64,000 nucleotides of DNA from a virus, in IMG/VR virus record IMGVR_UViG_3300047094_001651, positions 27,865 to 91,864 of that record; one strand, written 5' to 3'. Shown here piece after piece: positions 43,232 to 51,370 of the stretch. A program made the translations under genes and the position numbers. Each line of letters opens with the position of its first letter. Position 1 is the first letter of the stretch. Under the pieces are notes generated by a model that did not search any database, had not been told where the DNA came from, and was given only the letters and a program-made list of their open reading frames with translations.

Positions 43232-45892
43232 TTATGGTGCTAATGGATAATTGATTAATGAATTCGGTGGAGTTGTGCCTCCTAATGTAGATGTCATTGG
43301 TTGAGATCTTGATTCTGTAATAGTTTTATTTGGCTCGCCTAGAGTTATTACATTACCACCAGCTTTAGTTTGCTGTTTAGCTTGAGCCTGAACTTTTAGA
43401 TTTTCTCTCTGAACTCTCTGTAGATTTTGGGAGTTTCCAGAAACTGCAGTTGTTATTTTAGGAGTCTGCGGAGTGGTAACTTCTGGGACTGTAGTGGGTG
43501 CAGGACCATTTAACATCTGGAATAGTTTGCCCAACTGCTCAGCAGCTTTGGCTCCCATCTCAGCAGTAAATGTTGGTGTAGATTCTGTGGAATCATCAGG
43601 AGAGTCTGTATTAGTTCTGGATGATGTTTTTCCACTTACAGATGGAATAGCTTTGCCAGAGGACCAACTAATTGGATCTATCTTTCCACCAATAGTTCCA
43701 TTCCAAGAACTACCAATTTCCCAATGTAAATGTGGTCCACTACTTCTTCCTCCTCCATGTCGATGCCCACTTAATGCAACTTGTTCACCCGCTTTAATTT
43801 GTTCACCTTGCTTTTTAGAATAATCACTTACATGTCCAAACAGAGAATAAACTCCATTGGAACTTTTTAATACCATGAAATTTCCCCACCCATCAGGATT
43901 CTTTCCGGTTTCTTTCACCATTCCATCGAAAGGTGCAAGTAGCGGAGTTCCTACTGGCATTGGAATATCTGTTCCGCCATGTCGTGAACTCATTCCTCTG
44001 CCTAACGATACACCAGAAGAATCTTCTGGTACAGGAGCCCATCCACCACCAAGCTTTAAAAACTTTTTAGTTGAAACATTTGGACCACCACTACCAAATC
44101 TTGGATACATTCCATAGTTAATAGCATCTAATACTTTTGGACCACCCATTCCCTTGACAGCATTTCGATTCAGGACATACTCTTGAGGTTCTAACAATGC
44201 AGGAATTTTATCTCCACCGCCTTGCCCAGGAACACCACCCTCTCCTTGAGTTGGATACGTGAATATGGAACTCGGCTTAGTAGCTGGAGGAGTGCTCCCT
44301 GAAGTGCCACTAGAAGGGGTTCCAGATGGGGCTGGTGGGGTGGAAGGGGGTGGAGGAGGCGTGGTTCCAGGTGTGGTGGCAGCTTTCTTTTGCTTGCTGA
44401 TCAGAGCACCAAGAATGTTTCCAAGTAATCCTTTAACTGAAGTATCATTGGTTGGAGAAAACTCTTCTCCTTTCTGCTGACGTATATTGACTTCATTCTT
44501 CCCAAATAATTCAGCTACATTGCCAAGTCCTCCAGAAATTGCAGATGTAACACCACCTACAAAATTACTCATTCCCGCAACCAATCCTGCAGGCAAACCA
44601 AAGCTAGATGCAATATTAGAAATCAGTGGAAGTATAAATTGTCCTACACCAGGAATTTTAGATACTGCAGATGAAATTAATGCTACGATTCCTGCACCAA
44701 CAATATTAAATGGTAAAGTCAATAGCTTCATGAATTTAGGAATCATCTTATTGGTAGATGCCTTGAAGCCATCAATACCAAATGATCCCAATTTATCCAG
44801 TGGAAGAATTGCTTCTGGTCCTGCCTCACCAACAATCGCTTCAGTTGGTTTAGTTACGATACCACCCTTAGCTAACTTAGGAAGAGACTCTTGAGTTTTA
44901 GGTCCACTGAATAATGATTTAATAGAACCACCAATCTTGGCTCCAATATTCGCAGCAACATCCATCCCTGGGAACAGAGTCTTCAGGATGTTCTTTCCAA
45001 TATTAGAAAGTGATTCTTTTGCCTTTTCTCCTAGATCTTTTTTACCAGTATCAGATTCTGTTGATGGAGTCTGTGGTTCTGCTGGTTTCTTTGCTTCTAC
45101 TGCTTGATCAGCCTGACCTTCTAGTTCTTTCTGGCTACCAAATAGTCCTTGGGTTAAAACTGATTCCAGGAAATTTGGAATCAAATCAGTCATGAATTTT
45201 ACTGCTAATGTAATTGCATTTGGAATACTTGCAATAACAGAAGTAGCATTTTCAATGGTGGATAATAGCCATTCTACTCCACCGCCCAGCCAACTAAAGC
45301 TGAAAAATTCTGCTACCTTTCCTATGAAATCAAAGACTCCATTGATTACTTTAGAAGTAACCGTAAGAGTTTTCATTAATACATCAACACCAAAGTTGGT
45401 GACTGCACTAATGAATTTAAATAACGTTATGAATAGATTGGCAAAGTCTTGAATTTTGCTTATGTTTTCTTTTTTGGATGCCCACTCAAGAACTTTATAC
45501 CCAACGAAAAACTTCAGAAGATTTTTGAAGAATCCTCCGATCATTGATAGATCAGACTTTGCTTTTTCTAAAACAGGGTTCTTTTCTTTATCCTTTCCTA
45601 GTTTCTTTTTCTTTTCTTGCTCAGACTCTTCTTGCTTTAATTTATTTCTTTCGTCTTCTTTAGCAAAATGTAGAATCCTATCCCCTAAAAATTGATAATA
45701 TCTTTTCTCTAATGCTAATAATCCACCAAGGATTTTTCTGACCTGGCCGAATTCTTCTACTTCTTTCTTTGTAATATTTGCGCCAGACACTCTCCCTCCA
45801 GTAATCGCAGATGGATTTACTGGAGATAGTCTTCTAGATCTGAGTGACTCAGAAAATGATCTAAATGATGTCTGAGTTTGTCTGGCTGGCAT
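43232..45892 (-). CDS. Tape-measure-like tail protein with M23 peptidase domain
   Basis: This 886-residue paralog of the downstream gene has the same LKFFVGYKVLEWASKKENIS segment, the GEAGPEAILPLDKL motif near 365, and hydrophobic blocks around 400-450. A long proline/serine linker follows. An M23 domain covers about 638-735, with H638 and D642 in HGGTD and HLHWE at 721. The C-terminal LGKLFQML motif is also shared. It lacks the SleB-like domain. It lies five bases downstream of the frameshifted extension of the gp26-like gene. That is where a tape measure normally sits, after a tail-assembly chaperone pair. Confidence 0.75.
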   Translation of the reverse strand: MPARQTQTSFRSFSESLRSRRLSPVNPSAITGGRVSGANITKKEVEEFGQVRKILGGLLALEKRYYQFLGDRILHFAKEDERNKLKQEESEQEKKKKLGKDKEKNPVLEKAKSDLSMIGGFFKNLLKFFVGYKVLEWASKKENISKIQDFANLFITLFKFISAVTNFGVDVLMKTLTVTSKVINGVFDFIGKVAEFFSFSWLGGGVEWLLSTIENATSVIASIPNAITLAVKFMTDLIPNFLESVLTQGLFGSQKELEGQADQAVEAKKPAEPQTPSTESDTGKKDLGEKAKESLSNIGKNILKTLFPGMDVAANIGAKIGGSIKSLFSGPKTQESLPKLAKGGIVTKPTEAIVGEAGPEAILPLDKLGSFGIDGFKASTNKMIPKFMKLLTLPFNIVGAGIVALISSAVSKIPGVGQFILPLISNIASSFGLPAGLVAGMSNFVGGVTSAISGGLGNVAELFGKNEVNIRQQKGEEFSPTNDTSVKGLLGNILGALISKQKKAATTPGTTPPPPPSTPPAPSGTPSSGTSGSTPPATKPSSIFTYPTQGEGGVPGQGGGDKIPALLEPQEYVLNRNAVKGMGGPKVLDAINYGMYPRFGSGGPNVSTKKFLKLGGGWAPVPEDSSGVSLGRGMSSRHGGTDIPMPVGTPLLAPFDGMVKETGKNPDGWGNFMVLKSSNGVYSLFGHVSDYSKKQGEQIKAGEQVALSGHRHGGGRSSGPHLHWEIGSSWNGTIGGKIDPISWSSGKAIPSVSGKTSSRTNTDSPDDSTESTPTFTAEMGAKAAEQLGKLFQMLNGPAPTTVPEVTTPQTPKITTAVSGNSQNLQRVQRENLKVQAQAKQQTKAGGNVITLGEPNKTITESRSQPMTSTLGGTTPPNSLINYPLAP

Positions 45893-45896
45893 TTAA

Positions 45897-46085
45897 CTAC
45901 AACGATGTTGTTGTTCTGTTTCTATTATTTTCCTCTTCAATATAGTCAACTAACATCTGAACATAAATTTCTCTTTCCCATGGTAACATACATTCAATTT
46001 CGGAAAGAGACCACTTATGATGTTGAAGTAATATAAAATTAATTCTAAAGTAATTTTCTAGCGATTCGTGCGCTAGGGCTATGCG
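45897..46085 (-). CDS. -1 frameshift extension of the gp26-like chaperone
   Basis: This 62-codon frame has no usable start codon near its beginning and is open backwards into the gp26-like gene in the -1 frame. It reads RIALAHESLENYF, then LLQHHKWSLSEIECMLPWER, then a charged tail. This resembles the second part of frameshifted tail-assembly chaperones. A slip on T-TTT-TTC at 46085-46091 would join it to residue 235 of the upstream protein, giving a 297-residue fusion (46789 to 45897). It fills the gap before the tape-measure-like gene exactly. Separate initiation at the internal methionine would give only a short fragment. Confidence 0.75.
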   Translation of the reverse strand, partial: RIALAHESLENYFRINFILLQHHKWSLSEIECMLPWEREIYVQMLVDYIEEENNRNRTTTSL

Positions 46086-46091
46086 AAAAAA
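46058..46091 (-). promoter_or_regulatory. Programmed -1 ribosomal frameshift signal
   Basis: The minus-strand heptamer T-TTT-TTC (46085-46091) lies in the zero frame two codons before the TAG stop. After eight bases there is a perfect 6-base-pair stem, CTAGCG (46071-46076) with CGCTAG (46058-46063), and a 7-base loop. Heptamer, spacer and stem match the classical arrangement. Confidence 0.78.
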
Positions 46092-46789
46092 GCTGCAAGA
46101 CCTTCTAGTACCACATCACTTTCTACATTTGTTACTGGGTTAGTAACCTTAACTGTATGAGATAGCTTTGGCATAGTCTCAAAGAATTTTTGAATCAGTA
46201 AAAACTGTGCAGTATCTAAGCTATCAAGGAAATCGTTAATTTCTTTTTTAGAGAAACTCTTGGTTTCATAAACATCTTCCCCTTCTACAACTTGTTCAAT
46301 GCAAGATGCAGCAATCTCAAATACGTCTTCAGTTTTTACACTAGCTGTAAAGTTTGACTTAACAAACATTTCCATACTAGGGTATTTCATTACAACAGAA
46401 ATAGTATCATTCAATGAAATAATTCTAGAATGATCTTCAGACTTTTGAATCTGAATATCCTCAACATTAATCTCTAGTGGAACTGTAGTTTCCCCATCAT
46501 CTGGGCAAGTGATGTTGAGTTCGATTTGTTCTCCCACAGACTTAGCACGAATATTGAGGAACAAATATTCGATATCAAATACTGCTAGGTCATCAACTTT
46601 AATTTTAGAGTTAATGCAATTTCTTAGGATGGTTTTCACTGCATTAATCATCTGAGATTCATCTTCAGATTCCATCGCCATCAGAAGAACTTTTTCTTCT
46701 TTTACTAGAAATGGTCTATATTTAATTAATTGATCAGTTGATGGTAAACGCAATTCATACGTCGGAGTTACAATTTTAGGTAAAGGCAT
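46079..46789 (-). CDS. gp26-like baseplate hub / tail assembly chaperone
   Basis: This 236-residue protein resembles T4 baseplate hub protein gp26 and relatives. It begins MPLPKIVTPTYELRLPSTDQ, followed by YRPFLVKEEKVLLMAME and a central NITCPDDGETTVPLEINVED. The arrangement here, with a -1 frameshift site at its end and tape-measure-like genes next, is that of the lambda G/GT tail-assembly chaperones, suggesting that role in T4-like cyanophages. The zero-frame product ends LAAFFA. A late box at 46816-46823 lies 27 bases upstream. Confidence 0.75.
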   Translation of the reverse strand: MPLPKIVTPTYELRLPSTDQLIKYRPFLVKEEKVLLMAMESEDESQMINAVKTILRNCINSKIKVDDLAVFDIEYLFLNIRAKSVGEQIELNITCPDDGETTVPLEINVEDIQIQKSEDHSRIISLNDTISVVMKYPSMEMFVKSNFTASVKTEDVFEIAASCIEQVVEGEDVYETKSFSKKEINDFLDSLDTAQFLLIQKFFETMPKLSHTVKVTNPVTNVESDVVLEGLAAFFA

Positions 46790-46815
46790 AGTGTATACTA
46801 TAACATAATCTCAAT

Positions 46816-46823
46816 TTATTTAG
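46816..46823 (-). promoter_or_regulatory. Late promoter box for the gp26-like gene
   Basis: Minus-strand CTAAATAA lies immediately after the stop of the tail-tube-like gene and 27 bases before the gp26-like start. Confidence 0.6.
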
Positions 46824-46824
46824 G

Positions 46825-47658
46825 TTAGTTAGTTATCTGTAACCAGTTTGATGCTTCCAGAACACTTCCACCTGCAGTTTGAGATGATGGCACTGCAAGT
46901 TCATATTCAAATGTTACCTGCACTCTAACTAACTGAGAAGATCCACTGGACAATGGAATTGAAGAGATAGTGGTAGGAAAACAATTCCTCAGCCTAACTG
47001 AATATGTGTAAAATGGTTTTCCAAATCCAGGAAGAAGTGGTCCATTATAATCTGGTATAATTTGTTTGTTATCATAGAAGTTACGTTGTGAATCAATATT
47101 AGTAACTCGTGGTCTAGTATTTTTCTTACTGCTTCTATGTCTTTCCAATTTAGCCACAACAATATCTGTTACATAATCATCACGATATCTAGTTCTTCCA
47201 AGATCTATTTTAGTAGTAAAATTCAAATTAGTATTTGATACAACTCCTCCTGCCAATGAAACACTACCGTAAATATAATTACCCCAGGCATCAAATATTC
47301 TTCTGATCTCAGCATCTGCATCTAAAATAAATGATATTGTGATTTCATTGTTTACTATACCGTATGCATATTTCATTGATGGAGTATTGGTTATTCTATA
47401 ATCTCCAGTTGAAATTGAGTATCCAGGAATAGAACATTCATCCGCATACAATCTTAAAAGTCCTTCCATAAAAGACGCACTGGTATTATTTGGATTACCA
47501 GACATCCCAAGATTAAATATATTTTTTAATAGTTGAGAGTTACTAGAATCATTACTAAGATAAAATTGCACATCATAAAAGTTACTTAATGAAAAGCCAT
47601 GCTTTTGTACAAAACCTTTGAACTCTTTAAAATTTGTAGGAGTAGTATTGATGCTCAT
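46825..47658 (-). CDS. Baseplate tail-tube-like protein (gp54-like by position)
   Basis: This 277-residue protein has the pattern of a tail-tube fold. An early FYDVQFYLSN strand is followed by the ECSIPGYSISTGDYRI segment that precedes the tube loop in many contractile-tail proteins. Then comes ITISFILDADAEIRRIFDAW, a strand-helix pair of the tube domain, and a final VTFEYELAVP strand. T4 gp54 and gp48 have such folds, and the gp48-like gene lies close by, so gp54 (tube initiator) is the best guess. It overlaps the upstream gene by four bases. Confidence 0.65.
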   Translation of the reverse strand: MSINTTPTNFKEFKGFVQKHGFSLSNFYDVQFYLSNDSSNSQLLKNIFNLGMSGNPNNTSASFMEGLLRLYADECSIPGYSISTGDYRITNTPSMKYAYGIVNNEITISFILDADAEIRRIFDAWGNYIYGSVSLAGGVVSNTNLNFTTKIDLGRTRYRDDYVTDIVVAKLERHRSSKKNTRPRVTNIDSQRNFYDNKQIIPDYNGPLLPGFGKPFYTYSVRLRNCFPTTISSIPLSSGSSQLVRVQVTFEYELAVPSSQTAGGSVLEASNWLQITN

Positions 47659-48218
47659 TTACGGCTGTCTCCCCAGACAAAGGATTTACTAACTTGCTTA
47701 TATGAACCTGCTTGTCTACTTACAAAACTTTCAAGTGGTAGAAAAATAGATTTCATCCAGTCGTCACTATTTATTTTAAATAGTGGTGTATCAAGACCTT
47801 CATAAACATAATTATGAAAGCACTGCTTAGGAATTGTTGGTCGTCCATCTATAATACTCTGTAGAACTTTATAACGTGTTGGATAATTTAAATAGTGAAG
47901 ATTAGCTCCAAAAAATTTCCTCCCACCCTGTAACATGTACACTAAAGGAAACTCATCATAATATGGAAGTTTTCTAGCCCAAGTTGCTTTATACTCAAAC
48001 AAATACAGATTTCCCCCAGAAGGAATGAGAGTTTCATCAAGCGTAACTAATGTTTTGTAAATATCATTCTTTCTAGCAACTTCAGCAACAGTATCTTTAT
48101 ACCAACTATATGATAGGACATGAAATCCTTTTCGTTTTTTATTTGCTATTTCATCTACCTGTTCAAATATATTAAGTGGTGACGTATTTTTTGTTCTAGC
48201 TGATACTTCTCTTCTCAT
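47655..48218 (-). CDS. Conserved-looking structural-region protein (187 residues)
   Basis: No family is recognised. The protein has an N-terminal polar segment, then GFHVLSYSWYKDTVAEVARK, YLFEYKATWARKLPYYDEFP and LHYLNYPTRYKVLQSIIDG. It is rich in tyrosine and tryptophan and looks like a compact mixed fold. It overlaps the gp4-like gene upstream and the tube-like gene downstream by four bases each. It is therefore made with tail and head-completion proteins and may be a tail-completion factor; this is positional inference. Confidence 0.6.
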   Translation of the reverse strand: MRREVSARTKNTSPLNIFEQVDEIANKKRKGFHVLSYSWYKDTVAEVARKNDIYKTLVTLDETLIPSGGNLYLFEYKATWARKLPYYDEFPLVYMLQGGRKFFGANLHYLNYPTRYKVLQSIIDGRPTIPKQCFHNYVYEGLDTPLFKINSDDWMKSIFLPLESFVSRQAGSYKQVSKSFVWGDSRK

Positions 48219-48652
48219 ACCTTTAGCTCCGATTCCGTGAGAATTTTAAATTTCCACATTCTATCATCACAGAATTCTTTGGCAGCTTTCCACTTAGCTT
48301 GATTCTTAACGTATTCAGTCACTTCATAGATATAACTTTTAGTTTGTCTTTGAGGTTTCTTTGGTGGAACTGTTTGTTTACTGGGTTTTATTTCAATCAA
48401 ATACTTAGTGATAGTGCCATCAGCTTCTTGAATTTTAGCATAAAAATCAACAAAGTATCTATGAATTTTATTATCTAATGGAGATCTATATGGAATAACA
48501 CATTCTTCTGATGCCCATTCTAATACATTAGATCTAGTATCACAGTACTTCATAAACTTTAATTCCCAGGAAGACCTATAAATTATATTCCTATAGTCTC
48601 CTTTATATTTGCGAATATTCGTTGGGGTAAATTTTCCCTTTAGAGTATTCAT
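48215..48652 (-). CDS. Head completion protein, gp4-like
   Basis: This 145-residue protein matches T4 gp4 (also called gp50/65). It has IRKYKGDYRNIIYRSSWELK near the N-terminus, EWASEECVIPYRSP, then RYFVDFYAKIQEADG and a YLIEIKPSKQTVPPKKP motif. The C-terminal KWKAAKEFCDDRMWKFKILT is also shared. The fold is nuclease-like (TnsA N-terminal type). The T4 protein completes the filled head before tail joining. Its start codon overlaps the late box of the divergent plus-strand gene. Confidence 0.88.
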   Translation of the reverse strand: MNTLKGKFTPTNIRKYKGDYRNIIYRSSWELKFMKYCDTRSNVLEWASEECVIPYRSPLDNKIHRYFVDFYAKIQEADGTITKYLIEIKPSKQTVPPKKPQRQTKSYIYEVTEYVKNQAKWKAAKEFCDDRMWKFKILTESELKV

Positions 48653-48658
48653 AAATAC
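48650..48658 (+). promoter_or_regulatory. Plus-strand late promoter box
   Basis: CATAAATAC begins on the complement of the minus-strand start codon and lies 31 bases upstream of the gp48-like ATG at 48689. Confidence 0.6.
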
Positions 48659-48681
48659 TTATTATAAAAGGCTTATCATAA

Positions 48682-48691
48682 AATATTTATG
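48682..48691 (-). promoter_or_regulatory. Minus-strand late promoter box
   Basis: Minus-strand CATAAATATT begins on the complement of the plus-strand ATG and lies 30 bases upstream of the gp4-like start at 48652. It mirrors the plus-strand box. Confidence 0.6.
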
Positions 48692-49675
48692 GCCGTTACA
48701 GTAAATAAAGGATATACCCAAAACATACTCAATAGAGATGATTTATATTGGCCTGATAAAAATGAAATGTTTGATATGCTTCAAATTAATGTAATGGAAT
48801 ACGTACCTATTGCAAGTGCAAAAGATGCTAGTGGAAGTGCTACATTACAATTTATTACTGATATTCAAAGTGGCGATACAGTACAAACTGGTAGGTGGCA
48901 AGCAGTAAATAGTACACTAGGATCTAGACCAAGAAATAAAAAATTAGCAAAAATTTTACTACCAGTTCCCAATGATATTAATTACAATGATCAGTTATCT
49001 TGGTCGGCAGAAAATATTGGAATGCTAGGTAAAATGCTACCTATATTAGCTGGCGCCGCAATAAATGACCCAGGAAACATTGGAACATTGATTAGTAAAA
49101 TGGCGGGTGCAGGAACTCCAGAATTTATTTTGAAAGCAATTTCAAATATTCCAGGAGCCCCACCTGCAGAAGCATTAACAAGTGGTATTGGAGGAAAGGT
49201 ATTAAATCCTTATGTTGAGCAAATATTCAAAGGAATTGCAATGAGAGAATTCAGCTTTTCCTGGAAGTTAGTTCCTAGAAATGCATCTGAACAAAATAGA
49301 ATTCATAACATTATTAAAACTCTCAGATATTATTCATTGCCAAATTATAGTGGAACTGGACCAGTTCAAGATGCACTAAATTCTCCAATTCAAGTAATAA
49401 GTAAATTAGAAGATAGATGGCTAACTGTCCCAAACATATTTGATTTAACCTGGAAGCAAGCTGGAACTGAAACAGCAATTCAATCACTCCCAAAAATTAA
49501 ACCATGTGTTCTAAAGAACATTCAGGTTAATTATACTCCAGACAATGTATGGGCTACTCATATCAATACTGCCGGCAACGCATTGAGTGGACCAGCTCCA
49601 GTTGCGTATGAAGTTACAATGTCATTTGCAGAAACAGAAATCGTTACAGCAGATAATGTTCTTCAAGGAAATTAA
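48689..49675 (+). CDS. Baseplate tail tube cap, gp48-like
   Basis: This 328-residue protein has the N-terminal sequence of cyanophage gp48 homologs (NKGYTQNILNRDDLYWPDKN, then MLQINVMEYVPIAS). A conserved MREFSFSWKLVPRNASEQNR segment carries the tube-fold strand, followed by IIKTLRYYSLPNY. T4 gp48 caps the baseplate and starts tube growth together with gp54. It is the first gene of the plus-strand pair and ends 12 bases before gp53. It is read from the late box at 48650-48658. Confidence 0.78.
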   Translation: MAVTVNKGYTQNILNRDDLYWPDKNEMFDMLQINVMEYVPIASAKDASGSATLQFITDIQSGDTVQTGRWQAVNSTLGSRPRNKKLAKILLPVPNDINYNDQLSWSAENIGMLGKMLPILAGAAINDPGNIGTLISKMAGAGTPEFILKAISNIPGAPPAEALTSGIGGKVLNPYVEQIFKGIAMREFSFSWKLVPRNASEQNRIHNIIKTLRYYSLPNYSGTGPVQDALNSPIQVISKLEDRWLTVPNIFDLTWKQAGTETAIQSLPKIKPCVLKNIQVNYTPDNVWATHINTAGNALSGPAPVAYEVTMSFAETEIVTADNVLQGN

Positions 49676-49687
49676 TGGAGAGTACCA

Positions 49688-50341
49688 ATGTTTTTTAACT
49701 CACAACCAAATTTTTATTATCCATACAAAGGTGGGTTAAAGTTATCTAAAAATCTGTTTCGTAGAGTTAGATTTAGAGATAACCTAAACGCTTTATATGT
49801 GGCATCTACTCGATACACAATCCAACAAGGTGAGACTCCAGAGCAAGTATCAAATAAACAATATGGATCTCCTGATTGGTACTGGACCATTCTAATCCTT
49901 AATAACATTATTGATGTGAATAATGATTGGCCAGTGTCAGATTACGAATTAGATTTAGCTATAGAAAAGAAGTACGGTAATAATCAAGACAAAATTAAAT
50001 TTTGGGAAACTAAAGAATTATATGAAGGAAATAATCTTGTTTTACAAGGTGGAATCATTATTGAATATAATGAAGGAAGATCCACACAAGAAGTAGTTGG
50101 CTATTATCCATCATATACATTCACTACTTCAACTGGCTCATTGAAATCCGGATCTCAAGTAATGACTCCAATTACCAATAGAGAGTTTGAATATAGAGAG
50201 AATGAAAATAAAAAGGAAATATTTTTAATTAGACCACAATTCTTAACCACGATGGAAGAAGAGATTGCATCTCTGTTTGCATATGATACTGAATACAAGA
50301 TTGATTCTGCTGGTATTAGATTTCCCGAAACTTCTATATAA
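49688..50341 (+). CDS. Baseplate wedge protein, gp53-like
   Basis: This 217-residue protein resembles T4 gp53. It has an N-terminal FRRVRFRDNLNALYVASTRY segment and a LysM-like TIQQGETPEQVSNKQYGSPD, followed by DWYWTILILNNIIDVNNDWP. gp53 joins wedges around the hub in the T4 baseplate. It is the last gene of the short plus-strand operon. Its stop meets a bidirectional terminator shared with the convergent gp32 gene. Confidence 0.85.
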   Translation: MFFNSQPNFYYPYKGGLKLSKNLFRRVRFRDNLNALYVASTRYTIQQGETPEQVSNKQYGSPDWYWTILILNNIIDVNNDWPVSDYELDLAIEKKYGNNQDKIKFWETKELYEGNNLVLQGGIIIEYNEGRSTQEVVGYYPSYTFTTSTGSLKSGSQVMTPITNREFEYRENENKKEIFLIRPQFLTTMEEEIASLFAYDTEYKIDSAGIRFPETSI

Positions 50342-50368
50342 AAAAAGGAGGCTTTAAGCCTCCTTTAA
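50342..50368. terminator. Bidirectional terminator between gp53 and gp32
   Basis: The palindrome AAAGGAGGCTT-T-AAGCCTCCTTT is flanked by A-rich sequence on the left and T-rich on the right. It forms a strong G-C stem with a U-run in both orientations between the convergent genes. Confidence 0.85.
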
Positions 50369-50373
50369 TATTA

Positions 50374-51279
50374 TCAATCTTCTTCAGCTAGTCGAGCGAA
50401 GTAACTGAGGGTATCATCTTCATCATCATTGCTAGTAGAACGTGAAGCAAAGGATGGAGTAGAAGTAGAAGCAAAAGAAGCAACGGTTTCAATTACGTTC
50501 TGCTCTTCGTCTTCGTAAGTTTCACGATCAATTCGTTGAACTGGCTTTGAGTTTAGAACATCGTTTAAACGCTTAGCTAGTTCTTCATAAGTTTTGAAGT
50601 TATCATCTGCAGAGAATTGAGTTAGACTATGAGCCTTTGAATAAATTTGCTCTAGCTTAGCATCATCAAAATCACCTAGAGTACCAGGAGTAGAAAACTC
50701 AGACTTGTCATAGTTCCAGTAACCTTCTACTTTGCGAAGCTTGATTTTGAAGTCTGCACCAGTCCAGAAGTCAAATGGATTGATAGCTTGCTCATCTGCA
50801 AATGCAGGTTGCATAGCTTCGGTGATCTTATCAAAGATCTTCTTGCCAAACTTGTAAAGGAATACTTTACCTTCGTTTTCTGGGTGAGCAGGATCCTTTA
50901 CGACATAGATATTAGTGTAATAGGTTAGCTTACGCTTTTGTTTGCGAGCAACTTCTTTATCTTTATCACTACCAGTGTTCCAGAGCTGACGATTGAGATC
51001 ACCTACAGGATCTTTTTTGTTGAGAGTAGTTAGAGAGTTTTCAATGTACCAGCCACCAGGACCTTGGAAAGCATGGCTCCATACCTTCGCCCAGGGTACG
51101 TCTTCACCTTCTGGAGCTGGGAGGAAACGAATGACAGCGTAGCCATTGCCTGACTTGTCCATCTCAGGCTTCCAGAACCTTTCGTCTGCACCACCTTCTG
51201 TGCTAGACATTTTTTCGATTTCTTGGGTTAGCTTATCAAATGAGTTGGATGAGTTACGCTTGAGTGTTGCAAAAGACAT
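50374..51279 (-). CDS. Single-stranded DNA-binding protein gp32
   Basis: This 301-residue protein has the T4 gp32 core: NGYAVIRFLPAPEGEDVPWA, WYIENSLTTLNKKDPVGD, YTNIYVVKDPAHPENEGKVF and KFGKKIFDKI. An acidic serine-rich tail ends in YFARLAEED. The ATG at 51279 is chosen because GGAG lies six bases upstream. The 17 extra codons upstream have no such signal. The Cys residues of the T4 zinc site are absent, in fact there is no cysteine. It coats ssDNA and organises replication and repair. An early promoter lies at 51342-51370. Confidence 0.92.
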   Translation of the reverse strand: MSFATLKRNSSNSFDKLTQEIEKMSSTEGGADERFWKPEMDKSGNGYAVIRFLPAPEGEDVPWAKVWSHAFQGPGGWYIENSLTTLNKKDPVGDLNRQLWNTGSDKDKEVARKQKRKLTYYTNIYVVKDPAHPENEGKVFLYKFGKKIFDKITEAMQPAFADEQAINPFDFWTGADFKIKLRKVEGYWNYDKSEFSTPGTLGDFDDAKLEQIYSKAHSLTQFSADDNFKTYEELAKRLNDVLNSKPVQRIDRETYEDEEQNVIETVASFASTSTPSFASRSTSNDDEDDTLSYFARLAEED

Positions 51280-51341
51280 GTGGATTCTCCGTATTAGTTG
51301 GATTAAATGGATTTGGCTCGTGTGCCCCAACCCATGAGAGT

Positions 51342-51370
51342 ATGGTAGCAGAGTCAGAGAGATTTGTCAA
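51342..51370 (-). promoter_or_regulatory. Early promoter for gp32
   Basis: TTGACA (51365-51370), 17-base spacer, TACCAT (51342-51347). The -35 lies in the last codons of the upstream DUF1825 gene. Confidence 0.75.
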
